A stretch of DNA of 54,186 bases. It comes from Lachnospiraceae bacterium UBA4338. Its GTDB lineage: Bacteria; Bacillota; Clostridia; Lachnospirales; Lachnospiraceae. The notes below the pieces were generated by a model, which was not told the origin of the DNA, did not search any database, and was given only the letters and a program-made list of their open reading frames with translations. Positions 1 to 7,472 of this stretch are shown here, one piece after another. Position 1 is the first letter of the stretch. Every line of letters begins with the position of its first letter. The stretch spans positions 1 through 54,186 of the forward strand of contig DGTK01000012.1 of assembly GCA_002393735.1 (NCBI GenBank), in the 5' to 3' direction. A program made the translations under genes and the position numbers.

Positions 1-16
1 AGGATCGAACTCTCTA
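1..16 (-). rRNA. 16S rRNA gene, extreme 5' end only
   Basis: Read on the minus strand, the window edge ends in GAGAGTTCGATCCT, which matches the conserved start of bacterial 16S rRNA (usually AGAGTTTGATC). The gene continues beyond the left edge. A strong promoter and a leader of about 190 bases precede it, as expected for an rRNA operon. The base at E. coli position 14 is C rather than the usual T. Only the first dozen bases are visible, so identification rests on this motif plus the upstream context. Confidence 0.85.
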
Positions 17-160
17 AAAAAATTTTTAAGATTTCGTCCCTTCAAGATAAGCGTCTAGCTATATCTTTCCGTTTCACTTTACATTTTTAAGGTTTGTCTT
101 TCTCTGAAATTAACTCTTATTGAATTGCTTCAATTTTTAGAATTGTTTCAGGGTTGCATT

Positions 161-181
161 ACTGTTTATTTGTCAAGGTAC
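161..181 (-). promoter_or_regulatory. rRNA leader, boxA-like antitermination segment
   Basis: The minus-strand leader contains GTACCTTGACAAATAAACAG about 30 bases downstream of the promoter -10 and about 150 bases before the 16S start. Similar CTTTGA/CTTGACAA elements are common in Firmicutes rRNA leaders, where they act in antitermination. The similarity is recognised by eye and the function is inferred. No protein gene lies in 17-426. Confidence 0.45.
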
Positions 182-208
182 TTGTTGCTCTCAAACCGCA
201 ACAGAACT

Positions 209-237
209 ATACTATCATTTTTCTGTTCGCTTGTCAA
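209..237 (-). promoter_or_regulatory. rRNA operon promoter
   Basis: On the minus strand TTGACA (232-237) is followed after exactly 17 bases by TAGTAT (209-214). This is a near-consensus vegetative promoter facing the 16S gene. Its placement about 200 bases upstream of the 16S 5' end is typical of an rRNA P1/P2 promoter. Confidence 0.85.
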
Positions 238-266
238 CAACTTTTTTAAGTTTTTTTACAAGAAAA

Positions 267-294
267 TTCCACTGCTGTATTTCTCGCAGTGGAA
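267..294 (-). terminator. Terminator between the GtrA-like gene and the rRNA promoter
   Basis: TTCCACTGC (267-275) and GCAGTGGAA (286-294) form a perfect 9-bp stem with a 10-base loop. On the minus strand the stem is followed by TTTTCTTG. It lies after the GtrA-like gene and before the rRNA promoter, so it probably stops read-through into the rRNA operon. Confidence 0.75.
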
Positions 295-426
295 CTTTAT
301 AATAACATCATAAATACTCTAAGTCAATGATTTTAAATATGTTTTTTTAAAGAATTTTTCGCACCGCAATATCTAGTATTTTGGTACAAACTTTAGCACA
401 ACTTTTACCTTATTAATAAGAAGAAA

Positions 427-939
427 CTATTCTTCATTCTTGTCTGAAGACTTCTTATTAAAGATTAATAATTTGCTGAATACATAATTAAGTATTGTAA
501 CAAGTACAGCTGAAATGAAGATTTTTACAAACCAGTAATGAAGATCATCTATATTCCAGGATGCAAGGAAACCAAAGACCTTCTGGCTCCATACACATAT
601 AGGAAGAAACAAAGGCCAGACATTAATGAACACAAACATAATCAATATATCAAGAATCCATGTTCCAAGTCTGGAGCCGGCGAAGCCGAAGAACTCTTTA
701 ATGATATGCTTATTTTTACTATGGAATACCCATATACGGTTTAACGGGTAGGCAAAAAGCACGCCCGCAACCCACCCTATTGTATTAATAATAAAGTTCT
801 GAAATTCATTATCGGAATCAAGACCACACACCTTGGCAACCCAGCAGGCTCCCCATGAGAAAATCGTGGTCAGAACTCCCACTATTAAATAGACAATAAT
901 CTCTTCATATTTCTTATACAGTTTTTTAATTGTTTCCAT
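427..939 (-). CDS. GtrA-like flippase-type membrane protein
   Basis: This 170-residue protein is almost entirely membrane helices: about 13-35, 49-70, 84-112 and 138-160. The four-helix plan, with a motif like NTIGWVAGVLFAYPLNRIWVF in the second helix, fits the GtrA/DPMS family. Members move polyprenyl-phosphate-linked sugars across the membrane, or assist such transfer, for cell-surface glycosylation. The start is supported by GGAGA eight bases upstream. A promoter sits at 965-994, so it is probably transcribed alone. No paired glycosyltransferase is adjacent, so the sugar cannot be named. Family assignment is confident; the substrate is unknown. Confidence 0.85.
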   Translation of the reverse strand: METIKKLYKKYEEIIVYLIVGVLTTIFSWGACWVAKVCGLDSDNEFQNFIINTIGWVAGVLFAYPLNRIWVFHSKNKHIIKEFFGFAGSRLGTWILDILIMFVFINVWPLFLPICVWSQKVFGFLASWNIDDLHYWFVKIFISAVLVTILNYVFSKLLIFNKKSSDKNEE

Positions 940-964
940 GTAGGCTCTCCTTCAAGTTCTACAT

Positions 965-994
965 ATTATAAACATATTTTGAAATATAATTCAA
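965..994 (-). promoter_or_regulatory. Promoter of the GtrA-like gene
   Basis: On the minus strand TTGAAT (989-994), an 18-base spacer and TATAAT (965-970) precede the start at 939. It lies between the YhfC-like stop and the GtrA-like start. Confidence 0.65.
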
Positions 995-1014
995 TCTTTT
1001 ACGGTCCAAACCCA

Positions 1015-1875
1015 TCACGGCTTTTCTCTGCCGGATATTGCATCATGGTCCAGCCTGTACAGGAAATAGTAAGAAAAAAAGAATACCGACAAACCTATTA
1101 CCGCTATAATCAGCTCCAGTCCCCAGGAAGGAATATCAACAACACCGAATAATACAAGTCCTGCTATGAAATCCATTATAGTATGAATAACTATTGCCAG
1201 AGGATAGAGCCAAAATTTCCTATTGGATTTCAGTGCATAAAAAACCATTATTGACGCCCCAACATGAAACAGGACTGCGAATATTCTCTCAGACACGCCC
1301 AAAAGCAAATCACTTAAGGAGTAATTCGCAAGCTGGGCGGCAAGGTCCGTCATGGCTCCCACCTGATCCGGTGCCACTTCCGCAACCTGCTGCACCATCT
1401 GGGCAAAAGCCCCGCTGTTAATCATTACGGCATACATTATATATTCAAAATAGGTAAGTCCAAGTATCAGTATGACTTCGAATCCACCATGACCTATGCC
1501 ATAAGAAATCGATGTTTCTCTGTTTCTTCTTTTTTTAAGAACTGTCAAATATGCCACCAGTCTTCCTGTTTCTTCGAATAATCCCGGAAATAGACCAACC
1601 AAAAAAGCAAGTAATAACGGTCTTGCATTAATAAACTGAGCTATTGGATGATCCGGAAGTCCCATTGCCGTTGGGAATAAAAGCACGTTCTGTATTGGTT
1701 TTTCCAGAATCAGCGCAAACAACAGAAAAGTTGCAGCGCCCACTAAAATAGTAGTAAAACGCTCTTTTTTCCTGAATTTCCATACCAACGCAATAGCCAG
1801 CGGAACTGTCAGAAACAAAATTAACCCAATTATCATATATACAAACTGTAAAGTTCCGATTTGCTGAAATTCCAT
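1015..1875 (-). CDS. YhfC family intramembrane metalloprotease-like protein
   Basis: This 286-residue polytopic membrane protein has about seven hydrophobic segments. It carries EETGR (101-105), GIGHGGFE with H129 and E133, FHVG with H204 and HTIMDF with H231/D235. These Glu/His motifs inside membrane segments are the pattern of the YhfC/PrsW/CPBP class of intramembrane metalloproteases, where E101/E102 and the histidines would bind metal and activate water. Its ATG overlaps the upstream regulator's stop (TAATG), so the two are translationally coupled. The natural substrate is unknown. The coupling suggests that the regulator, or a process it controls, is linked to this peptidase; that is inference. 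Confidence 0.8.
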   Translation of the reverse strand: MEFQQIGTLQFVYMIIGLILFLTVPLAIALVWKFRKKERFTTILVGAATFLLFALILEKPIQNVLLFPTAMGLPDHPIAQFINARPLLLAFLVGLFPGLFEETGRLVAYLTVLKKRRNRETSISYGIGHGGFEVILILGLTYFEYIMYAVMINSGAFAQMVQQVAEVAPDQVGAMTDLAAQLANYSLSDLLLGVSERIFAVLFHVGASIMVFYALKSNRKFWLYPLAIVIHTIMDFIAGLVLFGVVDIPSWGLELIIAVIGLSVFFFSYYFLYRLDHDAISGREKP

Positions 1876-2504
1876 TAGTTTTCTCCTCTTTCTTTAGAAA
1901 TCACTTTCTTATGATAACCCCTTTGATTACAATGTGGACATCTCATTTTTCTTGCTGTTCCGATGTGAGGCGCCCAAAGAACCGCATTGTAAGTCGGAAC
2001 ATATCTTTCACCACAATTGGGACATTCATAATATCCTGCCTTATGCTCAATATGAAGTCCAATTATGCCTGTGGCAACAACACTTATGACTGCAACCGCA
2101 ATCAAAAGACATCCGATAGGAATCATTCCTTCATTACATACATAAGCTCCGGAAAGAATCATCACAACATAAACGGGAATAATAATGTAAATCAGACATT
2201 TTTCAATAAATAAAAGTCTTTTTGCTGATTCTTCTTCCTGCTGCTTCATTTCCAGAATAAGTGTCTCTGCATATTCTTTATAATTTTCCATAACTATATG
2301 CTCCCCAGCGAAAAGCTCACTAATTTCAATGTGCAGAATTTCGCACAAGTCCTGCATAATAGCTGCATCCGGGAGACTGTGTCCGGTTTCCCATTTTGAA
2401 ACCGCCCTGTCCGTAATACCTAATTTTTCTGCGAGCGCAGCCTGTGTAAGCCCCTGTTCTTTTCTGCTTTGTTGTATAAACTTTCCAATTTTTTCCTGAT
2501 CCAT
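1875..2504 (-). CDS. Membrane-anchored HTH (XRE) regulator with C-terminal zinc ribbon
   Basis: The 209-residue protein begins with an XRE/Cro helix-turn-helix of about 60 residues (IGKFIQQSRKEQGLTQAALA and SKWETGHSLPD). A charged linker and two hydrophobic helices follow. A soluble tail has CPNC and CPHC pairs, a likely four-cysteine zinc ribbon. The ATG at 2504 is chosen because AAAGGAGG lies eight bases upstream; an in-frame start at 2546 lacks this. A promoter embedded in an 11-bp inverted repeat just upstream suggests autoregulation. The membrane anchor is unusual for an XRE protein and, with the coupled YhfC peptidase, raises the possibility of membrane sensing. The ligand and targets are unknown. 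Confidence 0.8.
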   Translation of the reverse strand: MDQEKIGKFIQQSRKEQGLTQAALAEKLGITDRAVSKWETGHSLPDAAIMQDLCEILHIEISELFAGEHIVMENYKEYAETLILEMKQQEEESAKRLLFIEKCLIYIIIPVYVVMILSGAYVCNEGMIPIGCLLIAVAVISVVATGIIGLHIEHKAGYYECPNCGERYVPTYNAVLWAPHIGTARKMRCPHCNQRGYHKKVISKERGEN

Positions 2505-2565
2505 GAGGAGCCCTCCTTTCTGTAAGTCCACACTAGCATTTTGCAATATTAAATACCACGAACTG

Positions 2566-2610
2566 TTAGTTGAGTTGCCAAAAATCTATTATATTTTTTA
2601 ACTCAACTAA
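2566..2610 (-). promoter_or_regulatory. Operator-like inverted repeat around the HTH/YhfC promoter
   Basis: TTAGTTGAGTT (2566-2576) and AACTCAACTAA (2600-2610) are perfect 11-bp inverted repeats separated by 23 bases. The minus-strand -10 TATAAT (2588-2593) lies between them. A weak -35-like TCAACC lies just outside the right arm, 18 bases from the -10. A repressor dimer on each arm would cover the promoter, fitting autoregulation by the adjacent HTH protein. The repeat is seen directly; its role is inferred. Confidence 0.65.
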
Positions 2611-2623
2611 TGGTTGAATACTC

Positions 2624-2650
2624 AAAAATGCCCAATTTCAGGGCATTTTT
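2624..2650 (-). terminator. Terminator after the SGNH/MBOAT genes
   Basis: AAAAATGCCC (2624-2633) and GGGCATTTTT (2641-2650) form a 10-bp stem with a seven-base loop. The flanking A and T runs make it possibly bidirectional. It sits ten bases after the stop of the SGNH-like gene. Confidence 0.85.
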
Positions 2651-2659
2651 AAATGTTTC

Positions 2660-4096
2660 CTAGAATCCACGATAATCAATTATTTCATCAAGGAATGAAT
2701 CATAAATTATAAATCTAAGATAAGCACCATCGTTAGAATAGTTTTCTCTATTGATTAAAATATTGTCTTTTTGCAATAATCCGCCATATTCATCATCTGT
2801 AAACTGAACTTTAACTGCGTATTTAGGAGAAAGTTCAAACATATATGGTTCTGCGTCAGGATTATTATAATATATTCTTTCTACAGTTCCATTATCATAT
2901 AACCACTTGCCACCATTTAAGAAATCATTGAGATTAAGTCCTAATTTCTCAAGAGCCGGAGAATAATCCATAATGCTGTCCTCATATTTGCCCTCTAAAG
3001 AGATTATGCACTTAACATTCTCTAATTCAAGCAGGTTATCCACATATGCATTTAAATCTTCACTTTTAATCAGCTTATCTTCCGCCACAAAATTATTATA
3101 TCTAATAAGAGCCTTATCCCACTGCTCGTAGCCCGGATTAGCCGCTCCGCTTTCAGATTTATGATTCTCTAAGGCATAATTCTCGTTAATATACTTACCT
3201 AAATATGAAGTAAATTTATCGGCTCCATATGTATTAAGGTGAGTGTCATCAGAAAAATCGGTGCTGTAATCAAGACCTAATTCCTGTCCGAGTAAATTTC
3301 CATCAATAGTCGGAATACCATTTTCCTCACCATACTTTTTAACAGTATCTATTCTGCCCTGACCCTCTGTGGTAAGAACGCAAGGTGTCACAATAAAAAG
3401 AAGATCAAAATCATTTTCTTCGGAAAGCGTAATTAATTTATCAACCCACTCCTTATTTGAATCCTTAAGGTCTAATATATCTCCATTAGCTGCTATGGAA
3501 CTCATGTCATAGGATTCGCCCTGATGGAATGATAAAATATTTCCCCTTACATAAGTATTAACCGGATTTTCGTAAAAATCATAGCGTCCGAGTTCCTTAT
3601 ATCTGGTATGAATAATAGGAAAACGGAAAATATAATCAGGCCAGTTAAGAATATTAACGTCTTCCATTACCATTCCAATACTGTTAGCAGATGTTCTCAT
3701 TCCAAGAAATTTTCTGTAGACATTTGCCAATACAGTTATATTGTCAAAAGAAGTCGCATGCAAATCCACAACTACCAGTTTAGGAGACTGCGTCTTAAGC
3801 ATCTCTTTAATAATATGATAATTACCCGAAATATCTGTACCTGAGATGGTTAAGTCAAAAGCAGAATAACCATAATCTCTCCAGAGAATCTCAGGATCTA
3901 TTCCAATATTAACATGAGAATTACCAACAAAGACCACGTCCATCGTATCATCCGGAGTATTATAAAGCATCTCCATGGAAGACTGATACGTGGTAATGGT
4001 ATCTTTCCACGACAATACCTTATATGTAATTGCAATACATATTCCCGCAAGAATTGTAAAAATTACGATTCTGGCGATTTTAGCTTTTCTACTCAT
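2660..4096 (-). CDS. SGNH-like exported partner of an MBOAT acyltransferase
   Basis: The 478-residue protein has one N-terminal membrane anchor (about 10-27) and a large outside domain. GNSH (58-61) resembles the GDS/GNS block I of SGNH esterases and acyltransferases. DDTH (283-286) followed by LN.YG matches the DxxH block with catalytic Asp/His. The remaining 180 residues have no motif I recognise. The upstream gene is an MBOAT O-acyltransferase. In alginate, peptidoglycan and wall-polymer acetylation, an MBOAT passes acyl groups across the membrane to such an SGNH partner. The likely job is O-acylation of a surface polymer; the polymer cannot be told. A palindromic repeat lies in the 32-base gap between the two genes. 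Confidence 0.75.
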   Translation of the reverse strand: MSRKAKIARIVIFTILAGICIAITYKVLSWKDTITTYQSSMEMLYNTPDDTMDVVFVGNSHVNIGIDPEILWRDYGYSAFDLTISGTDISGNYHIIKEMLKTQSPKLVVVDLHATSFDNITVLANVYRKFLGMRTSANSIGMVMEDVNILNWPDYIFRFPIIHTRYKELGRYDFYENPVNTYVRGNILSFHQGESYDMSSIAANGDILDLKDSNKEWVDKLITLSEENDFDLLFIVTPCVLTTEGQGRIDTVKKYGEENGIPTIDGNLLGQELGLDYSTDFSDDTHLNTYGADKFTSYLGKYINENYALENHKSESGAANPGYEQWDKALIRYNNFVAEDKLIKSEDLNAYVDNLLELENVKCIISLEGKYEDSIMDYSPALEKLGLNLNDFLNGGKWLYDNGTVERIYYNNPDAEPYMFELSPKYAVKVQFTDDEYGGLLQKDNILINRENYSNDGAYLRFIIYDSFLDEIIDYRGF

Positions 4097-4105
4097 AAAT
4101 CCTCA

Positions 4106-4124
4106 TTCGTGGTTAAAACCACAT
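4106..4124 (-). repeat. Palindromic repeat, copy 1
   Basis: The perfect palindrome GTGGTTTTAACCAC (4109-4122) lies between the MBOAT stop and the SGNH start. Read on the minus strand it carries the flank TGTGGTTWWAACCACGAA shared with three other copies. It occupies nearly the whole gap. Confidence 0.85.
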
Positions 4125-4128
4125 TTTT

Positions 4129-5631
4129 TTAAAATGCAAAATATATAAACTGTGCAGAACTGAAATCCACACCATATTCACCAAATACAATAATGCTAAT
4201 TATGAAGAATAAAAATACTATCCATCTGAACATCAGATTCTGTTTATATAAAAACTTACCAACATCCTCTCCCTTTTTATATCTGATCAAACTTCCAATA
4301 ATCAGAATACATAAGGCAAATAATAATATTAATACTTCCCTGCTATCAAGTCCGAATTCATAAAGACTTTCATCAAATAAAACCCATGGGTTAAATCTTG
4401 TAATCATGTGCTTTATGAATTTTGCTGCCTCAAGCATGGATGATGATCTAAAGAAAATCCAGGCAAAAGTTGTAAGGCAGTAGGTAATGAATATCTGACC
4501 AATTTTATAACTTATCGGTTCTTCACTGATATTAAGAACTTTCCTGCATTTTTCTCTGACCGGTTTAAGCAAGTCTCCCACTACCTGATAGAAACCATGG
4601 ATGCCGCCCCATACAACGTAATGCCAGGCAGCTCCATGCCACAAACCGCTGACCCAGAAGGTAATCATAAGATTAAGATATTTGCGCCACTTTCCTTTCC
4701 GGTTTCCCCCAAGTGGAATATAAAGATAATCCCTGAACCAGGTACTTAAGGATATATGCCATCTGTGCCAGAAATCCGCAATGCTTGTAGCAAGATATGG
4801 AGTATTGAAGTTCTCCATAAGATTAAATCCCATCATTCTTGCAGCCCCGATTGCAATGGCTGAATATCCGGCGAAGTCAGTATAAATCTGAATTGAAAAA
4901 CCAACAGCTGCAAGCACTGTTTCCACCGTACCTGCAAGATAAAGGTCATTATAGACACCATCTACAAAAAGTGAAACCCTGTCGGCGATGACCATTTTCA
5001 TAAAAAGGCCATAAAGCATAAGTCCAAAACCACTTACGAAGCCTTCGTAATTCCACATTCTTTTTTTGTCCAGATCTCTAATCTGACCAAGCAGATTCTT
5101 CGACCTCTCAATAGGACCTGCCACCAGCTGAGGGAAGAAACTTACAAACAAAGCATATCTGAAGAAATTTTTCTCAGCATCCACATCACCCCTGTATACA
5201 TCAATTACATAACCAAGAGTCTGGAAGGTATAGAAAGATATACCTACAGGCAGCAGCAGTGAAAATGGATTTGATATTAAACTGATATGGAAAATATTTA
5301 AGAAAGTATTTACGCTGTCAATTGCCAGATCCAAATATTTAAATACAAACAAAATCCCCAGCGTAACTATAAAAGACATGGCCACGAGCCACTTTAAAGT
5401 CTTCGCGCTGTTATCCTTGCCCTTATCCCTCACCTTCTTTATCCAGATTCCGGAAAGGTAAGTTACAAGTGTCGCTGCAAAAATCAGCACCGCATATTTA
5501 TAATTCCAGCACATGTAGAAATAGTAGCTGGCCATTAAAAGCCAGTACATCTTCAGTTTCTTTGGAATTACAAAATATATTAATATTACTATTGGAAAGA
5601 ACAGTAAAAACTGTATGGAATTAAATAACAT
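4129..5631 (-). CDS. MBOAT family O-acyltransferase (DltB/AlgI-like)
   Basis: The protein is 500 residues with about eleven membrane helices. It shows the MBOAT signature: WHRWHISLSTWFRDYLYIPL (289-307; H289, H292) and SGLWHGAAWH with the invariant H332. Members transfer acyl groups, often acetyl, across the membrane for modification of alginate, peptidoglycan or teichoic acids. The next gene in the same direction encodes an SGNH-type partner, so the pair probably forms one transacylation unit. There is no dltA/dltC here, which argues against D-alanylation. The length (about 500) suits the AlgI-like branch rather than DltB (about 400). Confidence 0.88.
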   Translation of the reverse strand: MLFNSIQFLLFFPIVILIYFVIPKKLKMYWLLMASYYFYMCWNYKYAVLIFAATLVTYLSGIWIKKVRDKGKDNSAKTLKWLVAMSFIVTLGILFVFKYLDLAIDSVNTFLNIFHISLISNPFSLLLPVGISFYTFQTLGYVIDVYRGDVDAEKNFFRYALFVSFFPQLVAGPIERSKNLLGQIRDLDKKRMWNYEGFVSGFGLMLYGLFMKMVIADRVSLFVDGVYNDLYLAGTVETVLAAVGFSIQIYTDFAGYSAIAIGAARMMGFNLMENFNTPYLATSIADFWHRWHISLSTWFRDYLYIPLGGNRKGKWRKYLNLMITFWVSGLWHGAAWHYVVWGGIHGFYQVVGDLLKPVREKCRKVLNISEEPISYKIGQIFITYCLTTFAWIFFRSSSMLEAAKFIKHMITRFNPWVLFDESLYEFGLDSREVLILLFALCILIIGSLIRYKKGEDVGKFLYKQNLMFRWIVFLFFIISIIVFGEYGVDFSSAQFIYFAF

Positions 5632-5654
5632 TACGTCCCCAACCCAAAATACAT

Positions 5655-5673
5655 TTCGTGGTTATAACCACAT
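5655..5673 (-). repeat. Palindromic repeat, copy 2
   Basis: The perfect palindrome GTGGTTATAACCAC (5658-5671) lies between the YcxB-like stop and the MBOAT start. Its minus-strand flanks match the family pattern TGTGGTTWWAACCACGAAAT completely. Confidence 0.88.
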
Positions 5674-5674
5674 T

Positions 5675-6316
5675 TTAGTTATAATCATTTAAACCGGCGT
5701 CTTCAAGTATGTCATAATACTTAGCCAGCTGTTCAGGAGTGAAAACACTCTTATCTATTATCTGACCGTGCTCAATCATTCCTTCGTTCGCTGCGATAAG
5801 CACTCCCATATCATCAAGTTCGATTCTCTGTTTAACCGAAGCATATGGGAAATCATTAGTTCCTTTTTCTGTTATTACTCTGAAAAACTCATGGTAAAAT
5901 TCAACTTTCATATTTACCACTCCGCCGTAGAATTCCCTCAAAGTGCCATACTGACTCTGCGCAGATGGAAGATATCCGAAAAAGGCCATAAATACAAAAT
6001 ATGCCGCAAACATCAAAAGTATAAAACCGCCAAAGCGAATCGCAAAGGGAATAAACAATAGACCGATTCCTGCAAACGCTGTAATAACTGCCAGAATCAG
6101 TACCTTCGTTGTAAATCCGTTATGCATTGAATAAAAAGATGCTCTGGCATATTTTTTAAACATCTTATAGGTAAGAACAAACTCACAGGTTAGCAAAACC
6201 GTATAGTCCACTTTGCCATCCGCAGTTCTTACAGGCTTCTTCTTATAAGCGTTGTTCACAAATGACTGACCTTTTCTCTTTCTTGAAGGGTCGGTCATTC
6301 TGACACTTTTTCCCAT
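5675..6316 (-). CDS. YcxB-like membrane protein
   Basis: This 213-residue protein has a basic N-terminus, a predicted beta-strand segment and two adjacent membrane helices (about 70-90 and 95-115). A C-terminal soluble domain contains EFFRVITEKGTNDFPYASV and a FTPEQLAKYYDILE tail. This plan, two helices followed by a PH-like YcxB domain, is that of the YcxB family, whose function is unknown. The start has AGGAGG six bases upstream, overlapping the end of dtd, so it is in the dtd operon. Family call is moderate; no function is claimed. Confidence 0.65.
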   Translation of the reverse strand: MGKSVRMTDPSRKRKGQSFVNNAYKKKPVRTADGKVDYTVLLTCEFVLTYKMFKKYARASFYSMHNGFTTKVLILAVITAFAGIGLLFIPFAIRFGGFILLMFAAYFVFMAFFGYLPSAQSQYGTLREFYGGVVNMKVEFYHEFFRVITEKGTNDFPYASVKQRIELDDMGVLIAANEGMIEHGQIIDKSVFTPEQLAKYYDILEDAGLNDYN

Positions 6317-6324
6317 ATATCCTC

Positions 6325-6771
6325 CTAGAGTTCAGCCGAGTCTAATATTATGGTAAAAGGACCGTCGTTCAGAAGGCTTACCTTCATATCCGCTCCAAAA
6401 ATCCCCTTTTGAACTTCATATCCTTCAGCAGCACATCTTGAACATATATATTCATAAAGATTATTGGCCTGCTCAGCCTTGGCAGCGCGAATAAATGAAG
6501 GACGGAAACCTCTTTTCATATCAGCATATAAAGTAAACTGGGAAACCAGTAATAATTTTCCGCCTACATCTTTTAATGCCAGATTGGTCTTACCCTCACT
6601 GTCTGCAAAAATCCTCAGACCCAGAAGTTTATGAATCATCTTCTCGGCGATTTCTTCATTATCTTCTTCGCAAACACCAATAAGCACTAAAAATCCTTTA
6701 TCTATACTGCCTGTCACTTTATCATCCACAGTAACTGAGGCATTTTGTACTCTCTGAATTACAAATCTCAT
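6325..6771 (-). CDS. dtd: D-aminoacyl-tRNA deacylase
   Basis: The 148-residue protein has the full family length and both active-site motifs: SQFTLYAD (77-84) and NDGPFT (135-140), the DTD counterpart of NxGPxT. The enzyme hydrolyses D-amino acids (and glycine mischarged on tRNA-Ala) from tRNA in the cytoplasm, a proofreading step after aminoacylation. It lies three bases downstream of a GNAT acetyltransferase and upstream of the YcxB-like gene in one operon. Confidence 0.95.
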   Translation of the reverse strand: MRFVIQRVQNASVTVDDKVTGSIDKGFLVLIGVCEEDNEEIAEKMIHKLLGLRIFADSEGKTNLALKDVGGKLLLVSQFTLYADMKRGFRPSFIRAAKAEQANNLYEYICSRCAAEGYEVQKGIFGADMKVSLLNDGPFTIILDSAEL

Positions 6772-6774
6772 TTA

Positions 6775-7323
6775 TCAATAATCCTCATTAATGAAACCAT
6801 AAGTATAATGGTCTCTGAACTTTCCGCCAATTCGGATACTCTGCCTTTCGGTTCCTTCTTTCACAAAGCCAAGTCTCTCCAGAACTTTCTGGGACTTTTC
6901 ATTGGTAACCATAGCCCTTGCATCAATTCGATGAACATTATAATTGGCAAGCACATGATCAATGCAGGCTTTGCATGCTTCAGTACAGTATCCGTGTCCC
7001 TGCATCTTCTCATCTAAATTATATCCGAAAATCGTACTTCTGTAAGGCTCCTTACGAAGTCTTGAAAAACTGATGGTTCCAATTATTGTATCCGGGTCTT
7101 CCTTAAGATAGAAATAATAATATAAAGAAGCCGAGTTCTCCATATTCTTCATTTCATTTTCCAAAGACTTGCGCTGATAATCAGCTGTATAGAATATATC
7201 CAGAAAAGTTGGCTCATACTGAACAAAGAATGCTCTGTTTCTCGTATAATAATCAGCCAGTGCATCCGCCATTGAAACATCCGATGGACGTATTATTAAT
7301 CTTTCCGAATAGAATTCTTCCAT
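6775..7323 (-). CDS. GNAT acetyltransferase, RimJ/RimL-like
   Basis: The protein is 182 residues from the ATG at 7323, which has AGAGGA nine bases upstream. An in-frame TTG at 7347 has no such site. It shows a RimJ/RimL-type layout: an N-terminal SERLIIRP segment, a central beta-sheet with IIGTISFSRL, then the acetyl-CoA loop GYNLDEKMQGHGYCTEAC and the VTNEKSQKVLERLGFVKEG motif. Such enzymes N-acetylate ribosomal or other protein termini, or small molecules. The substrate cannot be read from sequence. It starts about 30 bases after tRNA-Arg and is four bases from dtd. Confidence 0.82.
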   Translation of the reverse strand: MEEFYSERLIIRPSDVSMADALADYYTRNRAFFVQYEPTFLDIFYTADYQRKSLENEMKNMENSASLYYYFYLKEDPDTIIGTISFSRLRKEPYRSTIFGYNLDEKMQGHGYCTEACKACIDHVLANYNVHRIDARAMVTNEKSQKVLERLGFVKEGTERQSIRIGGKFRDHYTYGFINEDY

Positions 7324-7351
7324 ATTTTTCCTCTGTAAATATAGCAAAAAA

Positions 7352-7423
7352 CGTTCCCTGCGGGAATCGAACCCACAACTAGTGCTTAGGAGGCGCTTGT
7401 TATATCCATTTAACTAAGGGAAC
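7352..7423 (-). tRNA. tRNA-Arg(CCU)
   Basis: The minus strand folds into a cloverleaf. The acceptor is GTTCCCT/AGGGAAC, the D-arm GTTA/TAAC and the T-arm GTGGG/CCCGC with loop TTCGATT. The seven-base anticodon loop CTCCTAA gives anticodon CCU, reading AGG. The anticodon stem AGCGC/GCACT has a C·A mismatch at pair 29-41. No CCA is encoded. It lies between serS and the GNAT gene and is co-directional with both. Confidence 0.92.
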
Positions 7424-7430
7424 ATGTTAA

Positions 7431-7464
7431 GCGGTGGCTTCTAACCTTTAGTCCGAAGCCCCGC
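7431..7464 (-). other. Hairpin between serS and tRNA-Arg
   Basis: GCGGTGGCTTC (7431-7441) and GAAGCCCCGC (7455-7464) pair over ten bases with one bulge and a 13-base loop. No U-run follows on either strand. It could be a weak terminator or an RNA-processing stem at the junction; neither can be decided from sequence. Confidence 0.5.
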
Positions 7465-7472
7465 CATATAAA

